A DNA stretch of 64,000 nt. It comes from a bacterium. GTDB lineage: Bacteria; Hinthialibacterota; Hinthialibacteria; H5-UNCL2. Position numbers and translations under genes: made by a program. Position 1 is the first letter of the stretch. Every line of letters starts with the position of its first letter. The stretch lies in assembly GCA_015075175.1 (NCBI GenBank), contig JABTUV010000006.1, forward strand, positions 1 to 64,000, read 5' to 3'. Shown piece after piece: positions 8,070 to 16,442 of this stretch. The notes below the pieces were generated by a model, which did no database searches, was not told the DNA's origin, and saw only the letters and a program-made list of their open reading frames with translations.

Positions 8070-9036
8070 AGCCTTCTTCACCGATCGACTTATGCGGCAG
8101 CGCAAAGCGAGTCCGCACACGATCGCTGCCTACCGCGATACTTTCCGCTTGCTTTTCCGATTCGCGGAAAAGTCTCTCGGCAAGCCACCATCAGATCTGA
8201 AACTGGAGGACTTAGATGCCACGTTCATCGGCGATTTCTTACACTTCCTGGAGACGGACCGGAGCAATAGCTCCCGTAGCCGCAACGTCCGCTTGGCGGC
8301 CCTGCACTCCTTCTTCCGGTACGTAGCCTTCGAAACGCCGGAGTACAGCGCGCTGATACAGCGGGTCCTTGCCATCCCAAGCAAGCGCTGTGCGCGGACT
8401 CCAGTGGACTTCTTGACACCGGAAGAAACGGAGGTTCTGTTGGCCGCACCCGATCTCACAACATGGATCGGCCGTCGCGATCATGCCCTCGTGGCCCTCG
8501 CCCTTCAGACCGGTTTGCGTGTTTCGGAATTGACCGGACTCTGTCGCGAGGATGTTTCCTTGGACGCGGGCGCCCACATCAGATGTATGGGGAAGGGGCG
8601 CAAGGAACGTTGCACCCCCCTGACCAAGCAGACGGCTTCCATAATACGCAGCTGGCTGAAAGAGCGCGACGGTCAACCGACGGATCCTCTGTTCCCGAAT
8701 GTCCGAGGGGGAGGCCGCCTCAGCTCCGATGGCGTCGCATATCTTCTGGCCAAGCATGTGTCCGTCGCCCGGAGAACGTGTCCATCGTTGAATAGGAAAC
8801 GAATAAGCCCGCACGTGCTCCGGCACACCACGGCCATGAATCTTCTCCACGCGGGCGTGGACAGGGCCATTATAGCCCTTTGGTTGGGACACGAGTCCGT
8901 TCAGACGACTCAGGTGTACATCGAGGCGGACTTGGCACTGAAAGAAAGGATGCTTAACAAGTTACGCCCACCCCGAGTACGGGCTGGTCGCTACAAGCCA
9001 GATGACCAAGTCTTGGCCTTCCTGAACGGTCTGTGA
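8035..9036 (+). CDS. ritC: RIT element tyrosine recombinase, third of three
   Basis: A 333-residue tyrosine recombinase beginning at the ATG after AAAGGAGCATAATTCTC. The core-binding domain carries RQRKASPHTIAAYRDTFRLL. The catalytic domain shows TGLRVSELTGL, CMGKGRKERCTPL, HVLRHTTAMNLLHAGVD, and GHESVQTTQVYIEADLALKE with the Tyr nucleophile. The C-terminal tail (KEHM-like KERMLNKLRPPRVRAGRYKPDDQVLAFL) is typical of the third member of RIT trios. The right inverted repeat begins 55 bases after the stop, and the inner repeat GATTATGCCGAG overlaps the stop codon itself. Confidence 0.85.
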   Translation: MRINSSFPALLEAFFTDRLMRQRKASPHTIAAYRDTFRLLFRFAEKSLGKPPSDLKLEDLDATFIGDFLHFLETDRSNSSRSRNVRLAALHSFFRYVAFETPEYSALIQRVLAIPSKRCARTPVDFLTPEETEVLLAAPDLTTWIGRRDHALVALALQTGLRVSELTGLCREDVSLDAGAHIRCMGKGRKERCTPLTKQTASIIRSWLKERDGQPTDPLFPNVRGGGRLSSDGVAYLLAKHVSVARRTCPSLNRKRISPHVLRHTTAMNLLHAGVDRAIIALWLGHESVQTTQVYIEADLALKERMLNKLRPPRVRAGRYKPDDQVLAFLNGL

Positions 9037-9091
9037 TTATGCCGAGTATGAACGAACTCAGGGCCGGTGGCGTCTGAACTCCAATGGTCTG

Positions 9092-9124
9092 CTCGGAATA
9101 ATTTGCTGCTCGGAATAACAGTGA
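9092..9124 (-). repeat. Right terminal inverted repeat of the RIT element
   Basis: Begins CTCGGAATAATTTGCTGCTC and is the exact reverse complement of 6011-6043. No obvious short target duplication can be read immediately outside the two ends. Confidence 0.92.
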
Positions 9125-9352
9125 TTGAACTAAACGCTTCGCGTAATTGAATACCCCCACGTCGGAACGCTTCCCGCGTCTTTTTCGTGTCTTTCATGCT
9201 TCATCTTCACCTCTTTTTCGTGCTTTTTCTTGCGCGATCGCATCCACAAGCATTGCGCTGTGCTAACCGGTAACGGTCATGGTTCTCGGCGATTGTTCTG
9301 GCGATAATGCCCCATGGGCAGTCGCCCGTTATCCCAATCAAGGAGGCCTACC

Positions 9353-10210
9353 ATGGTCACCCCTTTACGCCAGCGCATGCTCGAAGACATGCGCATCCGC
9401 AACCTTGCCCGCTGCACCCAGGAGCAGTACGTTATCAGCGTGGCGGCGTTCGCCAAGTATTTTGGCAAGTCCCCCGACCTGTTGGATCCCGAACACATCC
9501 ATGCCTGGCAGCTTTACCTGCTCGAGAGCAAACGGCTCTCACCCAGTTCGCTCAATGTTTACGTCTCGGCCCTGCGTTTCCTTTACAACGTGACCTTGAG
9601 GCGCGACTGGGACTTACAGGTGATTCCTTATGCCCGCCGGCCCAAGAAGCTCCCTATCGTTCTCAGCCGTGAGGAGATGGCCCGCTTGATCGACACGGTG
9701 CGCAATCTCAAATACCGCACCGCGCTGATGACGATGTATGCCGCCGGCCTGCGCGTTTCCGAAGTGGTGCGGCTCAAGCTGAGCGACATCGACAGCCGGC
9801 GCATGGCCATTCGCGTCGAGCAGGGCAAGGGCCAGAAGGACCGCTACGTGATGCTGTCGCCGCGCCTGCTGGAACAACTGCGCCACTACTGGCGGTTATG
9901 GAAACCCACCCCTTGGCTGTTCATGGATCGCCTCCGCAAAAGGCATCTGCCCATCTCCACGGTCCAACATCTCTGCCAACAGGCCCGCCGGGACGCCTGC
10001 ATCGAAAAGCCCGTCACTGCGCACTCCCTGCGCCACGCTTTCGCCACGCACCTGTTGGAAGCAGGCTGTGACCTGCGCACCATTCAGGTGATGATGGGCC
10101 ATCGCTCGCTGTCCACCACCGCCATGTACCTGCGCGTGGCCCTGCCCGACCCCGCCAAGGTCCAAAGCCCGTTGGACCTGCTCCCCAACTGGCAGGCCGG
10201 ACGGCGCTGA
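9353..10210 (+). CDS. Tyrosine recombinase accompanying the IS91-family transposase
   Basis: A 285-residue integrase-like protein; the ATG at 9353 is placed after AAGGAGGCCTACC. It has the compact XerD-type layout: QRMLEDMRIRNLARCTQEQY core-binding domain, then YAAGLRVSEVVRL (Arg), VEQGKGQKDRYVML (Lys), HSLRHAFATHLLEAGCDLR (His/Arg) and GHRSLSTTAMYLRVA (His, Tyr). A recombinase of this kind commonly sits immediately before the transposase in one branch of the IS91 family. It is separated from the transposase start by a single base, so it belongs to the same insertion sequence and not to the RIT element. Confidence 0.82.
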   Translation: MVTPLRQRMLEDMRIRNLARCTQEQYVISVAAFAKYFGKSPDLLDPEHIHAWQLYLLESKRLSPSSLNVYVSALRFLYNVTLRRDWDLQVIPYARRPKKLPIVLSREEMARLIDTVRNLKYRTALMTMYAAGLRVSEVVRLKLSDIDSRRMAIRVEQGKGQKDRYVMLSPRLLEQLRHYWRLWKPTPWLFMDRLRKRHLPISTVQHLCQQARRDACIEKPVTAHSLRHAFATHLLEAGCDLRTIQVMMGHRSLSTTAMYLRVALPDPAKVQSPLDLLPNWQAGRR

Positions 10211-10211
10211 G

Positions 10212-11425
10212 ATGGATCGGCCAGCCCTTGAAGTGCGGATATTTTCCGCCGATACGGCGACGCCTATCGCGCGTGTTTCGGCCCCCATCCGCCTGAGCAG
10301 GCGCGCGTGATGCGGGCCATCGAGTTGTGCCGCACAGCGGCCTTGGGCGGGCATGTGGACCGTTGCGACCACTGCGGCCACGAGGCAATTTCCTACAACT
10401 CCTGCCGCAACCGGCACTGCCCCAAGTGCCAGTCGCTGGCCAAGGCCGCCTGGCTGGAGGCTCGGCGGGCCGAGTTGCTCCCGGTGGAGTATTACCACGT
10501 GGTTTTTACCTTACCGGACCAGCTCGCCCCGCTGGCGTTGCAGAACAAAGGGACGGTTTACAATATTTTGTTCCAAGCGGCCGCGCACAGCCTGCTCCAG
10601 ATCGGCGCCGATCCGCGCCATCTGGGGGCCGACTTGGGCCTGGTGGCCGTCCTGCACACCTGGGGCCAAAACCTGATGCACCATCCCCACCTGCACTGCA
10701 TCGTGCCCGGCGGCGGCCTCTCACCTGATGGATTGCGATGGGTGGGCTGCCGCCCAGGTTTCTTTTTGCCGGTGCGGGTGCTTTCAGCCCGATTCCGCAC
10801 GCTCTTTCTGGATCTGCTTCGTCGCGCGGCCGGCCGCAGCGAACTGGCCTTCCACGGTGGTCTCAAACATCTTGAGCGGCCCGAAATGTTCGAGGCGCTG
10901 CTGGAGGAATGCGGACAAATTGATTGGGTCGTATACGCCAAGCCGCCCTTCGGCGGGCCGGAGAAAGTTCTGGATTACCTGGGCCGCTACACCCACCGCA
11001 TCGCCATCTCCAACCACCGCCTGCTGGGGTTGCAGGATGGCAGGGTCAGTTTCACCTGGAAAAACTACAAGCGGGACGGGCGGCGCCAGACGATGACCCT
11101 GGAGGCCACCGAGCTCATCCGCCGCTTCCTGCTCCATACACTGCCGGGCGGCTTCGTGCGTATCCGCTTCTACGGCCTGCTGGCCAACGTCCACCGCGCC
11201 GCGAAATTGGGCCGCTGCCGGAAACTGCTCGGCGTGACGCCGGCGCCCAAAAACACGGATGAGGGAATAGAGAAGCTCGATTGGCTTGAGCTTCTGCGCG
11301 ATCTGACCGGACGCGATCCACTGGCCTGTCCCAAGTGCGAGCACGGACGCCTGGTGCGCATTCAGATGATCAACCCGACGTCGCGAGGCAACCCCGAAAT
11401 CATCGCGAGGGTTGATTCTTCATGA
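10212..11425 (+). CDS. IS91-family transposase (N-terminus frameshifted)
   Basis: A replicative, HUH-type (rolling-circle) transposase. The main frame includes a zinc-binding head CDHCGHEAISYNSCRNRHCP, the HUH region HPHLHCIVPGGGLSPDG, and ILDYLGRYTHRIAISN plus VSFTWKNYKRDG further on. The catalytic Tyr is expected in the YLGRYTHR-type motif. The start ATG at 10212 reads MDRPALEV and then loses one base near 10233; continuation ADIFRRYGDAYRACFGPHPP lies in the frame used by the rest. Either the copy is inactive or the base call is wrong. Starting at the internal ATG at 10307 would remove the first ~32 residues only. C-terminal CPKCEHGRL is a further zinc knuckle. Confidence 0.8.
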
Positions 11426-11898
11426 CCAACACACGCATCACCATCAATTCGCCTGATGAGCAACGATTCGGCCATTTGTGGAGGTGGGTATCGCACGCCC
11501 AACAGCGGCGAGAGTATCGGCAACATGCTGGAAATCTTCGCCGACAAGCCAATCCCAGTTCGCATCACTCTTCTCCCAACCCTCGCGATTCCGCATCGGT
11601 TAGTGTTTTCCCATCCTTTGATGCTTCCCACAAGCCTTGCGATCGATGTTCCTGACCGATCAAACCCCATAAGGAAATATTTCCCCCATACGCCGGTTTA
11701 GTTCCGGTTTAGTTCAACGGATTCTTTCCGCATCGCTCCTGTTGACCAGCAATCAGGCGCCGGAGGAGTGGAGCTCCCTCGTCCCTCGCCTCGGATGCGG
11801 AAAGAATCTTATTCGTTATGCCGAGCTCGGCATAATCACTGTCTCTCTCAACGACAATTATCCAGCGACGATTACCCCAAAGTGAGAGTTCCCCCGAT
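11426..11898 (+). other. Non-coding stretch with repeat signals after the IS91-like element
   Basis: No convincing gene. It contains an 11-bp tandem duplication CGGTTTAGTTC at 11694-11704 and 11705-11715 and a 20-bp perfect palindrome at 11816-11835 related to the RIT element's inner repeats. Confidence 0.5.
11816..11835. repeat. 20-bp perfect palindrome matching the RIT inner repeats
   Basis: Two head-to-head copies of CTCGGCATAA. The same word occurs inside both ends of the RIT element (6101-6110, and inverted at 9037-9046). It is followed by TCACTGT, also found at the RIT termini. It may be a recombination target, an empty or joined end, or a recombinase-binding site. Confidence 0.6.
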
Positions 11899-12387
11899 TC
11901 AACTGGCGTTCGTTGTACGACCATCATCCTGGAGCGTCTGCATTTCAGGCTTCAGAAGCCGCCGCCATGAGAGGATAGGTGGCTCCACAGGATACGCAGA
12001 CCTGAAATTGGCAGACATGCAAGCAGCCTCCTGGGCCGCGTTTTGTAAGATAGTTTTCAACACGCTTTTGATATGAGGGACAGACGTTTGGCGCCCATCA
12101 CCAGTGTTTGCCTTGAGAGACTTGTTGAAATCCTCTACGGCCAAGATCACTGCAGAGAGATCTTTCATCTCTACGTCCTGAACATTGCCACACTCGCAGT
12201 GAAACTGCACGCCAGTGATCATTCCCTGAATCTCCGCAGCCGTTGCCTCTGGATCGCCTATCCATGAAGCTGTCAGCATCGCTACACCAACTGCTACAGC
12301 GCAGGGATCATCGAGATTTACTCCGGCAAACGTATAGACGGCCCTCACATCCTTACTCCGTTCTGCCACAATAATGGCGCCCAACAA
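11899..12387 (-). CDS. Hypothetical protein
   Basis: A 162-residue open frame starting at a TTG (12387); an ATG is not available near the 5' end. The middle portion looks protein-like: LDDPCAVAVGVAMLTASWIG, a CECGN motif, then VEMKDLSAVILAVEDFNKSL. I do not recognise a family and see no signal peptide, membrane segment or complete metal site. No clear Shine-Dalgarno precedes it. It stands alone between the IS91-like element and the HerA-like operon, and could be a fragment. Confidence 0.35.
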   Translation of the reverse strand: MLGAIIVAERSKDVRAVYTFAGVNLDDPCAVAVGVAMLTASWIGDPEATAAEIQGMITGVQFHCECGNVQDVEMKDLSAVILAVEDFNKSLKANTGDGRQTSVPHIKSVLKTILQNAAQEAACMSANFRSAYPVEPPILSWRRLLKPEMQTLQDDGRTTNAS

Positions 12388-12614
12388 CGTACAATCGCCG
12401 AAGATTCGACCTCTGCATGTCGCTCCCTAGTTACCACAAGACGAGAAACGCTCATTGCACTGGATTGTACGGTGATGTGGTGGTTGTCGTCAAGAGTTGC
12501 ATGCGGGGATGCCGAAGATGCACCATCCGAACGCTGCCGCCGCCGCGGCACAAGGGACTACTGGAAAGTTCGGTGAGCCTTGCACTACTAAGGGCCATGG
12601 CGTAGTGCGCTATA

Positions 12615-14288
12615 CTACTTGTCCGAGGAGAGGAACTGATTTGTTCTCCCTTTTTCGGTGAGCCGAATCCTTCGAATGGAGCCGGTTTGGGTCTGTTCCT
12701 TGGTGTCCGTGATCAGCCCTTCCTTGGCCAGCCGGGCTCGTAGTTTCTCCCCCTGACGCACGCTGATGCTCAGCCGCTTGTACCGGCCAGCAATCCCGCT
12801 CTCGGGATACTCTTCGATGTCGTGGAGCATGTAAACGTCGAGGGATGGCGGCCCCGGTGTTTGACCACCTCGGTTGGGCTGTCGGGCGCCTCGAAGGGCA
12901 GAAGAGGCCTTCGCAGGTTGCACCTTGCCGCCCATTCTGGCCGCCACTTCTTCGTCCAAAACGGTCCCCTTCCGCAGCGGAAACTCCGGAATCTCGATCA
13001 TGAACGGCCGCGGAATTCGGCCTTGCAGTTTGACCACGGCTTGGCCCACCTCCAGAGTACCCAGGAGGTCCTTCTCTTCGCCTTCCAGCAGCATGCACTG
13101 GCCCATGGCGGAGACGTCCCGGCTGTGCTTCAGGTTCAGGCAGATGGTGGTGTAGGTATTCCCAAGCGCCGGCAGCGAGATCTGCGAAGGATGCTGATCC
13201 AAGATGATGATGCTCTCCCCGAACTCACGGATTTCCCTGAAAGTGATGTCCATCACCGTCTGCCCGCCGACCAAACTCCGACGCTCGCCGGAAAGCACGT
13301 GGTGGGCCTCCTCGATGACGAGTGCGTGCTTGAAGGTCTCCCGCTGTCCCTCCATCATCCGGTAGTGGTGGATCCAAAGCAGCATCGACTGAATGAAGAA
13401 GACCTTATCCGACTGCGTCAGGGCGTCCAGTTCCAGAATGGCGGATTGTTCCAGGAGGTCGCCGACGCCAAGACTACCTCCTTGGTTGACGACGGAGTCC
13501 ATGTCCCCGAAGCAGAGAGAGGAGAGGGCCCGAAGTGTGCTTGCCAACCAACCTGCTTCACGCCCCTTGGAATCCCGACGCTGAGCCTCGTCGAGCACGT
13601 CCCGGAAGGTCGGAAACCGGGAGATGAGTCCCTCGTAGAGCCCGAACTTCTCGTAAACGGCGTCAACGGATTGCTGCAGGAGAAACAGAACTCCGTTCCC
13701 CAGCAGATACGCATGGGCGACGACCTCGATGATCTTCTTCAACCAGGTCTTGGGCGGAGTTCCCGGCGGGGGGATCAGGGGATTGAAAGAGAGGGGTGAG
13801 ATGTCCCGGCCGGGCGTGTAGACCTTGACGTCCTTGAACTCGGGAAGCGTCGTCAGGTCCCGGTAGTTTCGCTTCCAGTCGAACACCAGAAACGGCTTGC
13901 CGTGCGCCCGTAACTGCCGCAGCACCTGGAAGCCCATATTGGTCTTCCCGGCCCCGGTACGGCCGAAGATGCCGAGGTGCTGGATCCATTCCTTCTCCCG
14001 AAGCCCGAAGTTGCCCATCTTTCGGCCGCCATAGATGATGTCGCCGATGGCGTACTCGCCGGCGGCCAGTGAGGCGTTCGGCGGGACGAGGTTACTCTCG
14101 CCATCGAGGCTCTTCTCCCGCAGGTACTGGGAGACCAGCGCCTCCAGGTACACCTCGATCTGTTCCTTGCCGGTCTTGTCCTCCGCTAGGTATGCGAAAT
14201 TGATCTCCTCGGCCTTCTTGCCGATAAAGGGGGCCAGCCGACGGCACAACTCCCGGACCCGCTGGCTTCGCGAGGAGAACTCAGCCAT
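12615..14288 (-). CDS. HerA/DUF87-like hexameric ATPase
   Basis: A 557-residue ATPase, start set at the ATG at 14288 because GGAGAGG precedes it by three bases. An N-terminal helical segment leads into a HAS-barrel-like strand region (AIGDIIYGGRKMGNFGLREK). Then come Walker A GRTGAGKT (about 113-120), a DWKRNYRD motif, and Walker B ALVIEEAHH with sensor IIILDQHPSQI. A C-terminal winged helix (SGIAGRYKRLSISVRQGEKL...GLITD) ends the protein. HerA-family proteins are DNA translocases; in mobile elements and defence islands they are often paired with nucleases. Here the preceding gene (14281-14844) overlaps it by eight bases, so they are co-translated, and a truncated gene of possible nuclease origin is divergently transcribed at 14897. 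Confidence 0.8.
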   Translation of the reverse strand: MAEFSSRSQRVRELCRRLAPFIGKKAEEINFAYLAEDKTGKEQIEVYLEALVSQYLREKSLDGESNLVPPNASLAAGEYAIGDIIYGGRKMGNFGLREKEWIQHLGIFGRTGAGKTNMGFQVLRQLRAHGKPFLVFDWKRNYRDLTTLPEFKDVKVYTPGRDISPLSFNPLIPPPGTPPKTWLKKIIEVVAHAYLLGNGVLFLLQQSVDAVYEKFGLYEGLISRFPTFRDVLDEAQRRDSKGREAGWLASTLRALSSLCFGDMDSVVNQGGSLGVGDLLEQSAILELDALTQSDKVFFIQSMLLWIHHYRMMEGQRETFKHALVIEEAHHVLSGERRSLVGGQTVMDITFREIREFGESIIILDQHPSQISLPALGNTYTTICLNLKHSRDVSAMGQCMLLEGEEKDLLGTLEVGQAVVKLQGRIPRPFMIEIPEFPLRKGTVLDEEVAARMGGKVQPAKASSALRGARQPNRGGQTPGPPSLDVYMLHDIEEYPESGIAGRYKRLSISVRQGEKLRARLAKEGLITDTKEQTQTGSIRRIRLTEKGRTNQFLSSDK

Positions 14289-14844
14289 GCTCCTCTCCGG
14301 CGTCGTCAAACAGCGACGCCCGCTGCTTCACCGCGGCGTGCTCGAAGTAGGCCTCCAGGATCTGCCCCTGCACTTCCGCGGTGTCCTTCAGAAGGCCAGT
14401 TCCTCGGAACGAATCTCGATTCCATGTCCAGAGCATTTTGTCCAACCGTGCCATATCTTGCGCCGTCCGAGCCCATACCCTCCCTGCCAGGTGGATTCGG
14501 TTGGTGACCTCGTTTCGTCGATCGTAAAGATCGTGCATCATGTGTTTGAAGAGATCGGACCGCTTGTCCAGGAGCGCCTGCAGCGATTCCGTGGTCGCCG
14601 ATCCTTTCTCAATTGCTGGCGAGGGCCGGTCCGCAGGCGAACCGGTTTCTACTGCCGACTCTGCGCTCCTCTTGCAGACCGTAAGCCAGTGGCGCTGAGT
14701 ACCTGGCCTCAAGTATGCGGCCAGTTCGGGCCTGGGGTCGCTTTCATCGCCGTATTCTTGCCGACGGGGCGGTCGCTGTACAGGTCCTTTCGTTCGCAGG
14801 GGTGTAAGATTCGTTTGCCATTGGCGTGGTGTTGTTACTTGCAA
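14281..14844 (-). CDS. Unknown protein cotranscribed with the HerA-like ATPase
   Basis: A 187-residue protein. The only usable upstream start is TTG at 14844. The first ~75 residues are Pro/Arg-rich and probably disordered, and the true start may be further in. The second half is helical and rather acidic (KRSDLFKHMMHDLYDRRNEV and MARLDKMLWTWNRDSF). I recognise no family. Its end overlaps the start of the HerA-like gene, so it is likely a partner or adaptor of that ATPase. A TATA-like palindrome lies about 25 bases upstream of the TTG. Confidence 0.5.
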   Translation of the reverse strand: MQVTTPRQWQTNLTPLRTKGPVQRPPRRQEYGDESDPRPELAAYLRPGTQRHWLTVCKRSAESAVETGSPADRPSPAIEKGSATTESLQALLDKRSDLFKHMMHDLYDRRNEVTNRIHLAGRVWARTAQDMARLDKMLWTWNRDSFRGTGLLKDTAEVQGQILEAYFEHAAVKQRASLFDDAGEEHG

Positions 14845-14863
14845 TGACGGAGCACGACCGTGG

Positions 14864-14873
14864 GTTTATAAAC
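14864..14873. promoter_or_regulatory. Palindromic TATA-like box between divergent genes
   Basis: GTTTATAAAC is a perfect palindrome. Its centre is 28 bases before the ATG at 14897 (plus strand) and about 25 bases before the TTG at 14844 (minus strand), the spacing expected of a shared archaeal-type TATA box with leaderless transcripts both ways. No Shine-Dalgarno is seen before 14897. Confidence 0.4.
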
Positions 14874-14896
14874 CTTTGCCTCCTTCCAGGCGGAAG

Positions 14897-15100
14897 ATGG
14901 CGACAAATCCGCACTTTCCGGTCCAGTATCGAGAAACCGGCGGGAGCGACTCGCATATGAGCCGAGGCGAGCGCTTGATCGCCGCGTTCGAAGACCACGG
15001 CATCGCGTACCGCTGGAGGCAGCCCTTCGCCGTCGTTGCGCACGGCCACGTGCGACTGTGTTACCCTGACTTTACCTTCCCAAGCAACACGTCATCCTGA
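14897..15100 (+). CDS. Truncated small protein with SRGERLIAAF / YPDFTF motif
   Basis: Starting at the ATG at 14897, a 67-residue protein has MSRGERLIAAFEDHGIAYRW followed by a beta-hairpin ending RLCYPDFTFPS. The 'GERLI...L...gI.y.yE.p......yPDF' pattern is what one expects at the start of a restriction-endonuclease-like or VRR-type fold, where the Asp of YPDF would be catalytic. It stops before the next conserved strand (E-x-K), so this is probably a truncated remnant. The divergent arrangement with the HerA-like operon suggests an ATPase/nuclease pairing at one time; that is inference. Confidence 0.4.
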   Translation: MATNPHFPVQYRETGGSDSHMSRGERLIAAFEDHGIAYRWRQPFAVVAHGHVRLCYPDFTFPSNTSS

Positions 15101-15288
15101 GTATGCGGGAATCCAAGGCTCGCTTGAGTACGACCGACAACTGCGGTGAAGCCCAGGCAGTATAGCCTCGGATGCGGCCTTGTGCTCGACGCCGACTCCT
15201 TCGAGACTCCGTGGCCAGCAAACCTCCTGAATGCGCTCAATGCGCGCGAGATGTCGAGGCGGGGAGATCGCTTTCAGATGCCGAACGT

Positions 15289-15813
15289 TTACTCACCGCG
15301 CCAGAAGTGAATGTCCAAGTGCACGCGCGCGACGCCCTTCTCCGACGCGACCCCTGCTGCCGCCGCCTGGTACGCCGCATTGGAATCCGCCGTCACGTAT
15401 TTCACGCCGACCCAGCGCGGCAATTCGGACTTTGGTGCGTACTTTCGAACTGCCTTCGCCGTGTAACTATCCAGCGGAAGTTCCAGCCACGGTTCCAAAC
15501 GATCGACTCGATACGCGTCCCGAAGGTAGGTGTTGTAGAGAGCGTCCCGCAGGAAGATGTTGAGCGCCTTTCGCGCCGCGCCCCAGTGCTGTCCGCCCGA
15601 CGCCAAGCTCTGTCGGAGCTCCTCGGCAACCTGGTCCAGTTCGCTGCGAAACCCATCCGATTTCCCGTCTCGAAAGCGTCCGAGATCCAAGTTCCCCAGA
15701 AAGTGCTGCGCCGCCTCAACCACGCCGGCCGGGCCTTGGCCGCGCAAGGTCGAAGGAGAGATGGCAACGTTCGCGACATGTCGCTGGACGAGAAGCAGAA
15801 ACTGTTTGTCCAT
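15289..15813 (-). CDS. Small conserved protein of unknown function
   Basis: A 174-residue protein that looks well conserved internally: ISPSTLRGQGPAGVVEAAQH near the N-terminus, then FLRDALYNTYLRDAYRVDRL, LELPLDSYTAK, LPRWVGVKYVT and a C-terminal ARVHLDIHFW. I believe this is a small, widely scattered prokaryotic family without assigned function, but cannot name it. It has no membrane segment or metal motif. The ATG at 15813 follows GAGGTAGGCGCC, an acceptable ribosome site. It stands alone between the HerA region and the 16.4-kb cluster. Confidence 0.6.
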   Translation of the reverse strand: MDKQFLLLVQRHVANVAISPSTLRGQGPAGVVEAAQHFLGNLDLGRFRDGKSDGFRSELDQVAEELRQSLASGGQHWGAARKALNIFLRDALYNTYLRDAYRVDRLEPWLELPLDSYTAKAVRKYAPKSELPRWVGVKYVTADSNAAYQAAAAGVASEKGVARVHLDIHFWRGE

Positions 15814-16363
15814 GGCGCCTACCTCTTCAGCCCAGATTCAGAGTCGTGCGCATGTCCGCAACCGTATGTGGGACTCGCTGGCGTGTCAAGAAAGTCAGAC
15901 TTGGGATGGCTCAGGACAGGAAATCGTCTCTCTTGCTCGAAAGGAAAGACTTAAAAAGACTGCTGCCTTTATGGGCATGTATCCTATCGAGACAGATTGC
16001 ATCGAGACACTCGAGCCTCGCGACATGAGTAGGGTCGGGCGTCGGTGTGCGACTCGTCTTCCAATGGATCCTCGGACGGTGTTTCCACCCGGAAACCCCT
16101 GATTCCGCTTGCGGAAAGCCCTCCAGACACGGCTTGCCTCAGCGGATGCTGCCACTTCTGTATTCTATTCCCCTGAAACTGCCCGCCATTACTTGTGCAC
16201 GAATTCTCTGCCGTACAACCCACCTGTGTGCCTGCCTGACATCCGACCACCGTCGGATTTGTGCGGCTTCCTTATCCCTCATCGGCTCAGGCTCCGGTCG
16301 TCAGGTCGCGCGCGTCTTGATTGAGACACGCGGCCTTGCCTTCGCCTGGGCGGGGTAGGCGCC
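15814..16363 (+). other. Non-coding region before the 16.4-kb cluster
   Basis: About 550 bases with no convincing gene on either strand. The right edge leads into the promoter-like sequence at 16364-16378. Confidence 0.5.
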
Positions 16364-16378
16364 GCAAAGTTTAAATAC
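16364..16378 (+). promoter_or_regulatory. Archaeal-like TATA promoter of the 16.4-23.2 kb cluster
   Basis: GCAAAGTTTAAATAC is the closest match in the window to the archaeal BRE/TATA consensus. A start about 25 bases downstream would put the palindrome at 16404-16421 directly at or after the transcription start, and leave a leader containing AGGAGG (16425-16430). Confidence 0.4.
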
Positions 16379-16403
16379 TTCGCTTCATTAGAACGATCGT
16401 ACT

Positions 16404-16421
16404 GATTGGTAGTTACCAATC
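16404..16421. promoter_or_regulatory. Palindromic operator candidate
   Basis: GATTGGTA-gt-TACCAATC is an 8-bp perfect inverted repeat with a 2-base spacer. It is located 26-43 bases downstream of the TATA-like box and just before the Shine-Dalgarno of the first gene, a classic place for a repressor site. It could also form a small hairpin in the leader. Confidence 0.5.
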
Positions 16422-16442
16422 GATAGGAGGAAACAGCGGAAA

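Larger units (their letters stand above)
6011..9124 (+). mobile_element. Recombinase-in-trio (RIT) element
   Basis: Three consecutive overlapping tyrosine recombinase genes (6157-7107, 7104-8069, 8035-9036) are enclosed by perfect 33-bp terminal inverted repeats at 6011-6043 and 9092-9124. Just inside is a second, 12-bp inverted pair (6101-6112 and 9035-9046). This is the standard organisation of RIT elements: three recombinases in fixed order with no cargo. All three frames are intact, so the element may be functional. The true outer edges could lie slightly outside, because related sequence (GCGTAAACT / GCGTTTAGTTCAA) flanks both ends. Confidence 0.9.
9353..11425 (+). mobile_element. IS91-like insertion sequence (coding part; ends not defined)
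   Basis: The recombinase and transposase pair forms one element. IS91-type elements lack long inverted repeats and end in short ori/ter signals that I cannot place by eye, so only the coding span is given. It sits directly beside the RIT element, making 6.0-11.4 kb a small mobile-DNA hotspot. Confidence 0.7.

Noticed and set aside
11709-11927. 72-residue minus-strand protein
   Set aside because: The frame crosses the 20-bp palindrome and the tandem repeat, has no ribosome site and no family resemblance.
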